DNA of 22,222 bases from Chloromonas sp. AAM2 (lineage: Eukaryota; Chlorophyta; Chlorophyceae; Chlamydomonadales; Chlamydomonadaceae). Shown piece after piece: positions 1-8,512 of the stretch. The stretch spans positions 9,048 through 31,269 of the forward strand of contig QAXH01005699.1 in NCBI GenBank assembly GCA_004335635.1, written 5' to 3'. The translations under genes and the position numbers were made by a program. The notes below the pieces were generated by a model. It did not search any database. It was not told where the DNA came from and saw nothing but the letters and a program-made list of their open reading frames with translations. Within the stretch, counting starts at the first letter, position 1. Each line of letters starts with the position of its first letter.

Positions 1-269
1 CAGGCAAAACAGCGCACAAGGAAGCAAAGCCCGCCAGGCACGACCAAGCAGCCACAGGAAGCAGGGCGAGGCAGGACACATGAGCCAGTTGTGGCGTCCA
101 TAACCCCAAGCACAAGCACCCCACAGCAAGCCAGGCTGGGTCTGGGGGAACAAACAGCACGCCGCAGGCCCCTACCGCCCACAGGAACAAAAGGTCCTAC
201 CTGCCCATGCAGGGCTCAAACCCCAGGGGGACTGCACGAACCGCGCAGCCGAAAGGCAAGCAATCTGAC

Positions 270-1100
270 GTATCATATATTGTTTGGCTATTCAAGCTGG
301 CCCTTGCCAGCAAGCTTCATGCGCTTGGCCGTGAACACGTCAGGCGCCTCAGGCACCGCTCTCCGGGGTTGCAGTAGGCAGTTGCTGCTTCTCGGGCGGC
401 CACGAAGGCATTCGCACGGTCTCCGCCAGGAGCGCCTGCTCAAGCAGCCCTGCAATCAGCCCTGCAAGCTGAGGCCGCCTGTTGAGCAGCCTCCAGTGCA
501 GCCAGCCTTTCCGATGCTCAACGCGCCCGGCATGCCTGGTTGCACACTGGCGAGCGAGCCTCGCCGCTGCCTCACCGCCCTAACTCGGCCGCCGGCGGCC
601 GCTCGGGTAGTCGCCGTTCAGCAAGCCGACCGCGGTGGGGGTTTGCTCACTGATGCAGATTCCATCGCCGCCACCGCCGCAGACTATTTTTTGGACATTT
701 CCAGGCAGCTCAATTGCAGGTTGCAGGCGCGGGAGGTGGTCCTGCAGGCGTTCAAGAGTCCTGCTACCTCAGTTCTCCCGGCTGCTGGCCAAGCCATGGC
801 AGAGCGAGAAGTTTCTCTTAATGAGGTGAAGAAAGCCAGCAAGCATCAGCGCCCCGGCTCCGCCCCTGGACCGGATGGCATTCCGGCTGGAGTCTGGCGC
901 ATGGCTGACCCGGACGAGCAGCAGCTGCCACAGCACGGGCGGGTTGGTGGTGTGTTGAGACCCCTCCTTGCTCGCCTGTTCTCCGCCATTGGCCGCACTG
1001 GCCGTGCCCCTCCCGACTTCCCCGACGGGGCGGTTATTGTTTTGTTGAAGAAAGGGATTCCGATGCTGCTGACCCGGGGCTGTGGAGCAACTGGTGCTCA
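270..1100 (+). pseudogene. LINE ORF2 fragment: linker and N-terminal part of reverse transcriptase
   Basis: The reading frame around 620-1060 gives a stretch typical of the beginning of a LINE reverse transcriptase. It has a segment resembling the pre-RT linker (LLTDADSIAATAADYFLDIS), then the diagnostic APGPDGIPAGVW motif (from about 860), then a segment ending in GAVIVLLKKG near 1055. The next family feature, a D-rich stretch leading to LWSNW, is present only in another frame (about 1057-1095), so a one-base frameshift lies near 1055. Upstream, about 500-575, the HTGER-type linker peptide appears in a second frame, which indicates another frameshift. After about 1095 similarity to the RT domain stops abruptly. 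The catalytic YxDD region is absent. Upstream of about 270 I see nothing assignable. Confidence 0.8.
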
Positions 1101-3180
1101 ATGCAGACACGCAAGTGGGGCCAGCGCAGCCGGCTAGCGAGCCCAACCCGCGGCCAGGCCATGTTGGTCTCAAGCGCCCTCGCACGCACCCGCAGGGACG
1201 CAACCAGCCGACCTAGCCGAAACAGTCGCAAACGCAGGTACCTGGCTGCTGGTGTGGCGTGGTTGGTTAACACCCGACCTTCTGGAAAGACAGAACAGGC
1301 TAATCCCGGTAGACCCATGCACGTCACTGGGAAGTGGCCCCCAGCTATGTGTTTGCTGCCCGACAAGGGGCACGACGCCCAGCAACCCGAACAGACCGAC
1401 AAGTCAATGACCCAACAGGTACAGACCCGCCCTGCCAAAGAGCCCCCTGCGCCCAGAAGAAAGCGCATCACCAGTACGAAAGACAAAAAGATACATGGGC
1501 AGACCCGGGTTGACAAGCTCTTCGGCGCTCTCAAGGCCAAGGGCAAATCAGACACCGATGTAAGCGACACAGGTGGACAGGCGTCAGGTAACAAACCTGG
1601 GGATGACCTCCCAGACGAGCCTAAGCACCTCCATGTAGCTGTGCTCAACGTTAGGGGGCTGCGGACGTTCAGAATGATGAGCTGCAAATGCAAGCCCCTG
1701 CTTTCGCCGTGCTGACTGAACATAAGCTTATCCCCCAGGCAAGCTGCAACCAAGGTATCCGAACGCAGTTTGCCAAGCTGGGCTACCGATCCCATATGTC
1801 CTGTAGCCCCCGCCCACCAGTAAGGACTGTGGCGGACGCAGGCGGGTGATCCTCCTTGTCCATGAAACGTTTGAAGAAATCTGCAACATCGAGCTTACGG
1901 CTAGCTTTCTCAACGGGTGCGTGACACACGTCAGAGTAGAAGGCAGAGGCAGTCAGCCACCGCCGCAGCTAGTGGGCGTTTATCTGCCGAGCGATGACGA
2001 CGCCCTGAGAAAGAAAATTTATGTCTACGTTGCGCAAGTAGCAAAAGACTGCGCCGACCAGAAGCACACCTTCCTGTTGGAGGGGACTGAAACGCCACCT
2101 TGCTCCGAGGTGACAGGTACATAGGCGAAATGCACGCCGTCGACAGGATGCAGGCTGAGTGGTGCGAAGGCAACGGCATCCCGCCGCCGGCTAACAGCGA
2201 TGGGAAACGTGCCCGCACCTTCCACAGCAGAGGTGACGAGAAAGTGGCCAGCCGAATTGACGACATGTTGGTCCTCAAAGATCCGGAGGTCCAGGCTGAG
2301 GAAAGGACGGAGATAGTTGGCGCCCTTGACCACGACATGTTGCTGGTCAACGCCATGGGGAGAGGCCTTCCGCAACCATTAGTGCACGAGCAGGAAACGG
2401 GTGTGGAGACTAGGACGCTCATCACCTTTATCAGCAAGGACCAACTGACTGCGGCACGCCTGTGCATGCACGCTGAGCTTGGACACGCGGCCCAGAAACT
2501 CAAGATGACCATTGCGGACTACCTCAAGGTAGCGAATGAAGCTATGGGAAAGGACAGGGATGCAGAAGCTGTTCGGAAAGCTAAGGCAGCCCTGCAAACG
2601 ATAGGGTTCAACCCTGACTCTGTAGCGGACACGTTGGGCGCGCACCGTCAGAAAGCCCTCAACGTTATGCTGCGGCTGTGTGACACCAAAATCATGGGCG
2701 CCGAGTGGAAGGGACACATGCCCCGGGGCCCAGCCCGCAAGCTGAGGCAAGCCATGAAGGCTGCCGCGGCTGCGCGGTGGCTTAACCGGAAGACGGCAGG
2801 GCAACCGGAAGGCAAATGTAAGCACCAGCTCAGGGCGGAACTGGAGCACAAGCGGTTCCGGAAGCACAACAAGGACCCGATTGTGCAGCAACTGATAGCA
2901 GATGCTGATGAGAAGGAGTACGGGCCTTGGGCTGAGACGATCCGGAAAGCCACGGTAGTCGCCGAGCAGTCAATTGGCGCAGGAGACAGCAAGAGAGAGA
3001 GTGGAGCATGCCCGCACCACCTTTGATAAGAGGCTCGCCACCAAATTGCGGGGCGCATTCCGGTCGGTGTTCAATGTAAGCCACAAGGCAACCGCTATCA
3101 AGCACCCGACAACCAAGGCAGTGCACCGCGATCAAGAGGGAATCCTGGAATGCTTCCATGCCCAGCTATCAGATCTTATG
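1101..3180 (+). pseudogene. LINE ORF2 fragment: AP-type endonuclease domain and following linker
   Basis: This is a second element fragment. A basic, Gln/Pro-rich leader (1101-1640) runs into the endonuclease start HLHVAVLNVRGL (about 1629-1665). Similarity then continues in three different frames: AFAVLTEHKL (about 1697-1728, the conserved Glu region), VILLVHETF and GVYLPSDDD (about 1848-2005), then SRIDDMLVL (about 2251-2277) and LDHDMLLV (about 2323-2346, the SDH-type motif). The conserved G-D-x-N-A-T catalytic motif falls at 2082-2099 but its x codon is TGA, a stop. Frameshifts lie near 1670, 1847, between about 2030 and 2082, and near 2990. The remainder (to about 3180) is a Lys/Arg/Ala-rich linker that ends before any RT core. 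It is non-functional; the assignment to an Exo_endo_phos-type LINE endonuclease is firm. Confidence 0.9.
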
Positions 3181-3328
3181 GCACACTACACCCATGCCTG
3201 GCGCACTGGCTCCACTACCCCCTCTCCCAGGCGTGGCACCGATTACACGTGCTACGGCCATCCTCCCAGGCCAGCCTGCACTCAAGGGTGGTGTCTGCAG
3301 CTTCGAGAGATGTAACATACTGACCTTG

Positions 3329-3455
3329 GCTTTACCGGCGGTTTACCGGGTGCCCGTGACTTTTCAGCTTATAACATGGCCAGTTTACCGGCACCAGGCG
3401 GTTACAGAAAAACGGACCTGTAGTGTAAAATTGCAGTTTACCGGCAGCCCGTGAA
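3329..3455 (+). repeat. TTTACCGG-motif repeat cluster between the linker and RNase H remnants
   Basis: The octamer TTTACCGG occurs four times (starting at 3331, 3342, 3383 and 3437). The first pair and the last copy are each followed shortly by a CCCGTGA-containing stretch. The cluster sits exactly where a reverse-transcriptase core would be expected, between the endonuclease linker and the RNase H remnant. The RNase H is missing its first catalytic Asp region on this side. It may be a small inserted element or a subterminal repeat block; no terminal inverted repeats were found. Confidence 0.5.
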
Positions 3456-3499
3456 CAAAAAAACAGCCGGAACAACCCTGGACGGACCGGGCCAACGCA

Positions 3500-4139
3500 C
3501 CCGTGGTGTGTTACACTACCAGAAGGGTGACGATTAAAGTGCAACCGGGTGGCAAAGGCCCTACCAACACTATCAACAGGGCCGAGCTGGCTGCCATCCA
3601 CCAAGCTGTGCAGCACGTAGCAGGGGCTGAGCAAGCGCCGCCAACCATCAATATTTACACAGACAGCCTGGTCAGCTTGATGGCCATCAGGAAACACCTG
3701 CATGCCCCTAAGACAAACAAGTTCCACCTTCACAGGGAAGTGTTGACTAGCAGTACGGGGTGAATCCGTGCATTGGTCGTAGGCGGCACGATGGTGGCCC
3801 TGCGCAAGGTCAAGTCACACATTGGGATCGGAGGGAACGAACTGGCAGGCGAGACTCGTGTGCCGTCCCTTCGTCCTCCCAGGATCGATGATGATGAGCT
3901 TACAGCTTACGAGCTTACAAGCTTACAGATTGGGTCCAGCCAAACACGGCCGTGAAAAGCTCAGGAAGCATCAGAACACTCAGGCACTGAAAGCCTGGCC
4001 TGACAGTGCCCACCACAGGCGACAGCAGGACAGGCAAAAACAGTGCACACGCAGCAGCAGCGCAGCAACAAGCACTGAGCTTACCCAGGATCGCCACCGA
4101 CCTTACGGCCGTCCATATTTGTATGTTTATCTGTTGTAG
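3500..4139 (+). pseudogene. LINE RNase H domain fragment and 3' tail
   Basis: The frame from 3503 gives a ribonuclease H core. It includes TINRAELAAI (the conserved Glu region, about 3566-3595) and INIYTDSLVSL (the second-Asp region, about 3647-3679). After an in-frame TGA at 3761-3763, the same frame continues with VALRKVKSHIGIGGNELA (about 3794-3847), the RNase H C-terminal His region. The first Asp motif at the N-terminus is not seen. Downstream, a frame from 3822 carries a basic, Gln-rich tail to a stop at 4137-4139. Such a domain follows the reverse transcriptase in several plant and algal LINE families. It is dead here (internal stop, frame change), and its end lies 11 bp before the tRNA gene. 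Confidence 0.85.
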
Positions 4140-4150
4140 ACCGCGGAAAA

Positions 4151-4223
4151 GGGCTCATAGCTCAATTGGTAGAGCGCCCGCTTTGCATGCGGGAGGTAGG
4201 GGGATCGAAACCCTCTGGGTCCA
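4151..4223 (+). tRNA. tRNA-Ala, anticodon TGC
   Basis: A 73-nt cloverleaf folds by eye: a 7-bp acceptor stem closed by G1-C72 with the alanine identity pair G3-U70, a GCTC/GAGC D stem with the A-box TAGCTCAATTGG intact, a CCCGC/GCGGG anticodon stem with a TTTGCAT loop (anticodon TGC), a five-base variable loop, a five-pair T stem, and discriminator A73. There is no intron and no encoded CCA, as expected for a nuclear gene. One oddity is that the T-loop reads ATCGAAA, so the conserved T54 is A and the B box is imperfect. A T4 run follows immediately. It may be a working gene, a slightly decayed copy, or the tRNA-like head of a SINE. Confidence 0.85.
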
Positions 4224-4225
4224 GC

Positions 4226-4229
4226 TTTT
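4226..4229 (+). terminator. RNA polymerase III terminator (T4) of the tRNA gene
   Basis: Four T residues lie three bases after the discriminator base of the tRNA. This is the minimal Pol III stop. It supports the tRNA as a self-contained transcription unit, although T4 is a weak terminator. Confidence 0.5.
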
Positions 4230-5104
4230 ACCAAGCTTCAGAATGCCTTGCGCGAAGCGCTTGATTTGGTGGTTAACAGACCCACTGCGTGTGGTGCAAT
4301 CCATCTGCAGTGGGATGCAATTCATCCTGCAGTTGGTCGGATACTGGGACGGTCCGAAATTGGGCATGTCCCTTGGTCGCACAATCCCGACAGCTTTGCG
4401 CAGGCTTGCTCTTTTCTTGTTTACATTATAACAGGGTTTGTGTATGGTAACACATGAATTGAACTCATCTCTCCTTTGCTAGGTTGGCGTGCGCTGTTCT
4501 CGACGAAAGTAGCCTAGGTTAAACCTGATGATGATGAGAACTTTTTACAATTTGCGCAAATAGTTGATGTTTGCGTTGGACGTGCTTCCTGGTGTGCACT
4601 CCCTCCTTGTGACTACAGTCCGCCCCCATTTTCCAGCTTCTTGCTGAACTATTTGGTATCAAGCATTTCCCTGTTGGCAGTCAAGAAGAGATGTGCGGTC
4701 GTAAGCAATGGCACACAGCCTGAAACTGCTGGTTATGGCAGTCATGTGTGAGACCACCATTGATGATTGGTGGATCGGAAGCCCTAGTCAATGCGCACAA
4801 TATTTTGCAGGTTACACTGTACTTGTAGCCGTGCTCCGTCATCCAAGCAGAAATGAGCAAAGCAAGGTCGGTCTCATAAGGGAAGTGTGCAGTCTTAAAC
4901 TGAGTGCGTCTGGAATGCATGCAGGGGGATGCATGCCCGCAAGCGTCAGCCATCATGCCATCATGCTATTGATTGGAAGTCTGCCCAAACGCACATGCCA
5001 AGACGCTGCCTTCCTGGAGGCGCTGCTTCCAGTGCAAGATTCAGGAATTGTCCCAGACCTGGCAAACTTCTTTTGCCTCATCTCATCAGTTGTTGTTGTT
5101 GTTG
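4230..5104. other. Non-coding stretch: likely 3' UTR of the ankyrin gene plus spacer
   Basis: I see no convincing gene here. Open frames exist on both strands (for example about 4708-5127 + and 4681-4956 -) but none shows a recognisable motif or connects by splicing in phase to a neighbour. The right part should be the 3' UTR of the minus-strand ankyrin gene that stops at 5116. TGTAA motifs on the minus strand at 4812-4816 and near 4543 are further poly(A)-signal candidates. A (GTT)n run occupies about 5088-5106. Confidence 0.5.
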
Positions 5105-5109
5105 TTACA
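5105..5109 (-). promoter_or_regulatory. Candidate TGTAA poly(A) signal of the ankyrin gene
   Basis: On the minus strand the pentamer TGTAA, the usual green-algal polyadenylation signal, begins seven bases after the stop codon. That is unusually close for a 3' UTR, so a later copy at 4812-4816 may be the one used. The pentamer is part of a short repeat that recurs at 8692-8736. Confidence 0.35.
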
Positions 5110-5115
5110 TGGCCG

Positions 5116-8100
5116 TCAGTTCAGTGAGGACTGCTCAGTGGGTTGTGCGTGGGAAGCCTGTCGCTGTGCAATCTCCAGTCTCAGGCGAGTCGCTTCCACC
5201 ACCCGCGTGCGCTCCTGCTCCCGCACCAGGCTCAAACGTGCTTCACTCAACCTACAAGCACATGCACGTGCGAGGGACGGCTTGCTCATGGTCGGCAGAT
5301 CATTAATGACCCAATTTCCCTGGCAACTGGTTTCATGTCTTGTTCATTTTTGATCCGATAGCCTGCGAGCTGATTTGGAGTAACAACAACCAACTAGTAG
5401 GTGTTTTGCTGTGTAACCACGCCCAAAGCACGGCTTGTTAGTTTTCTCAAAGATTGTCATCACTGGTTTGCACGTTTCTGACATATTTCTGTTCGTGTCC
5501 TGATGGAGCCAGCGTTGGATTTCAAAATGAGCACTCCTGACCTCTGACACCTGCACATGTTACAGTGGGCCTCCCTGCTGCAATTCGCACAATTGGGTTG
5601 GTCACGTATCGCCCTTGATCTCCAATCTACATCCAAATGAGAAAACGGTACACACACCTGGCTAGCAGTGTGTGATGTACTGCCTCCAAGGCCTCCAGCT
5701 GAGAGAAGCTCAGTGTGCCGATGTCAAGACCCAACACGTGGTGTGGACCGATGTCAAGCAGGGTGGCGTCGGGGTTCAGCTCCTGGCAATACCGAGAGGC
5801 ACAGATAACACAATTAATTTGTCGCCCTGTCTGTCTGTGGTTCTGCCAAAGTAGCATCTTTATCCTCCTGGCACGGCAGAGACAGCACTATTGATACCTG
5901 TCTGTGCATTTGTTCACAGACGCCGTATGTTCATGTACGTGATGTGATCGCATGTTGGAGTGAAGCTAGGTGTTTGCCTTGATGTCCACAGGCGTCGCAT
6001 GCTCATGTATGTTGTGAAATGAAGCTCCTGGCTATTGTGAAGCAGCACGAACAGCACAGCTGTGATCACTAGCACAGGCTGCGGAGCACCAAGCCAGTCT
6101 TGCTTTGCGTCATTAGTAAGAGCTTGTGGAATTCGGAGCTGTGAAAACATACCCATCACGGCGTGCAGCCATACATGGGTTTTGCAGAGGACTAGATGTT
6201 ATCCGTTTCTATCCGTTTCTACCCTTCTGCAGCACAGGCCAAGGCCTCTGTCATTGCACGCTAGTCTCTGGCCCTGCCTACTCACATGCAATCGAGTCCT
6301 GGCCTCTGCCAGCCATCGTTCATCATGGTCATCGGGATCAGTCCCAACACCAGCAGACGCTGTACCGGTGACCGGTAGGCTGTGCACTGTCAAGAGGCAA
6401 CGGCCACTCGCACAAGGGCGTCCCGTTGGCAAAGCATCATTGCCGTGTTCAGCCGGTGGCCCATCTGGGTCGGCTGTTTGTGCAGCTGTGTCGGTTCGAT
6501 AGATGGAAGCCACTTTTCCGTTTCCAGTAACCACGTGGTCGGTTTTCTGTGTGGGCGTGGCTGGTGTAGCCGGTGCTAGAGCTGAGCCTGACACCTCTGG
6601 ACCGCGAGAAGGCTGCAGAACACCACTTTCCTGCCTGCCAGCATCAGCTTGATGTGGAGCTACCGCACCTTGGTGGGAGGCAGTGACTGCCTGGTGTGTG
6701 TTCTTTGGTTGACAGGCTGTACGTGATGCAGAGACGTTATGTTGGTGGGCAGCAGCGTGTTCGTGCTGCTGCATAGAAGCAAGCGTTGCTGTGGTGTGAC
6801 CTGCAACAGCCTTCTTCCATGTCATTCGGTCACTGGGACCGCTGGCATCGATTGCTTGAACACATGTGCCTGCAGCTACTGGCTGCTCCGCATGCGAGTC
6901 TTCACTTAATGCCTCTGCCACTGATATCTGAGTAGTGTTTACCTTGCTCCATGTACCACCATGTTTGCTGCTGCTGTTGCAGTTACTAGTGACATTCGCA
7001 GTGCTGCCTGCGTTGCTTGTGATTGGTAGCACTGAGTCATGAGCGCTGGGCTTGTCCTGGCTTGACCAAGGAGTGGGGGGCTGGGACGTTGCTGGCAAAG
7101 ATACATGCACACCCTGGCTTGCATGCTGTGCCCTGCCCGCTGTTCGTTTGATCACAGTGGTCCAAGGGCTGGATCTGCTTCCATCTGCCTCTGTCGTTCT
7201 TGTTTCGGTTTTGTCCGTGTCCGGCACATGGACGTCAGCATGGGTGCCTGTGGAAGGCTGTTTCTGTTTCTGTTGTTTCTGTTGTTGTTGCTGCTGCGGT
7301 TGCTGTTGTTGCTGCTGTTGTTGCTGCTGTTGTTGCAATTGGTTTGGCTGATCTGGCTGCATTGGCCAGAGTGGCTGAACTGACTGGTTTGGCTGATTCA
7401 GCTGACTTTGCTGACTGTGCTGAGTGGGCTGGTTTGGCTGGCTTAGCTGATGCGGTTGGTTTGACTGGCTTGGCTGGCTTGACTGCTGCGGCTGGCTTAG
7501 TTGGCTTGGCTGACGCGGTTGGCTTGCTTGATTGGGATGACTTGCATGCTGCAGCTGCTCTGGTTGATTTCCTTCACCGCCGACTGTTTTCCGTTGCTTT
7601 GACCCCTGCCTCTGCGCTCCTACAGAGCTGAGCACAAGGGCTTCCAGCAGCAGACCGCCGTCGTCTTCAGCGGCCGCCTCGCTGTGCAGCAAGGACGGAG
7701 CACACGAGGTGAATACCCGCCAGTCCAGCCTGATGCTTTACATTCTACTCATGAACCAAAGAGGTAGAAAGTTGCAATGCCAATGCCTGCCTGTCCAACT
7801 ACCGCTGTAATGCCGCGGATGGCACGACACGAGCTGCACACCGCTGTACATGAACCAAATGAAATGGACAAAACTACATGAGCACACGCCCAGACATCGC
7901 TGTGCAGCACCATGTTTGCATACAATGCAAAAAGACGAGATTTGGGCTCAAAGCGTAACTAATCTGAGCCAAAGGCCCACATGCTATCGTTCCGGACAGG
8001 TTTGCACACCTGAGCATGGGAATCCCCTGTGTGCCACCCCAACACAACAGCACACTTGCATGTGCGGCAACCGACCGGTCCACACTTGCATGTGCGGCAA

Positions 8101-8477
8101 CCGACCGGTCCACACTTGCATGTGCGGCAACCGACCGGTCCATACTTGCAGCATCTGGTGCCCCACCTGAGCAGAGCACAGCACTCTTCCCTCCCCGCGC
8201 CCTGCGCCAGTCCCGCCTCGCCTAGGGCCGTGCGCCCCGCCCGGTTGCGCAGACGCGCCCCCGCACCGGCCGCCAACAGAACACGAACAACCTGGAAAGA
8301 ACCTGCAACGCCAAGTGCGGTGTGGCGTCGGCATGCTTGCATTACCAACAACCGTGCCTTGATGGTGAAGGAAAAGCACTGACAAGATCTGTCACCTGAT
8401 AGCGTGCAAAATCGTTCGCTTCCAATTCAAGCCGACACGGACAGACTGGCGGACAGACAGACGGACGGACAGACGGC

Positions 8478-8512
<35 letters not shown>

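Larger units (their letters stand above)
250..4140 (+). mobile_element. Composite of degenerate non-LTR (LINE-type) retrotransposon fragments
   Basis: Three coding remnants lie in the same orientation: the start of a reverse transcriptase (to about 1095), an AP-endonuclease with its downstream linker (about 1640-3180), and an RNase H with its tail (about 3500-4139). An intact element of this type runs endonuclease, reverse transcriptase, RNase H. Here an RT start precedes an endonuclease and the RT core is absent between endonuclease and RNase H. At least two copies have therefore been joined or nested and then deleted. Frameshifts and stops in every part show that it is dead. The exact ends and target-site duplications were not found; the 3' limit is set by the tRNA gene at 4151. 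The clade is not assigned. Confidence 0.85.

Noticed and set aside
91..1137. Long open frame of 348 codons
   Set aside because: Only its right part (from about 600) is LINE reverse transcriptase; the rest is in the wrong frame relative to the linker motifs and low in information. It is treated as pseudogene sequence and not as a gene.
4681..4956. Minus-strand open frame with protein-like stretch (FKTAHFPYETDLALL)
   Set aside because: No recognised motif, no in-phase splice partner, and it lies past the ankyrin stop codon, probably in its 3' UTR.
6227..6285. Short 59-bp intron option (GTGAGT to TGCAG) at the end of ankyrin exon 6
   Set aside because: Joining 6286 to the exon at 5782 keeps phase and continues a protein-like C-terminus; the short option leads only to unassignable sequence.
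7052..7631. Plus-strand open frames rich in Leu, Val and Cys
   Set aside because: They are the antisense of the polyGln/Gln-Pro exon of the ankyrin gene, kept open by the repeat.
8051..8150. Possible CRISPR array (30-bp repeats)
   Set aside because: The repeats are head-to-tail with no spacers and lie in a eukaryotic intron; it is a minisatellite.
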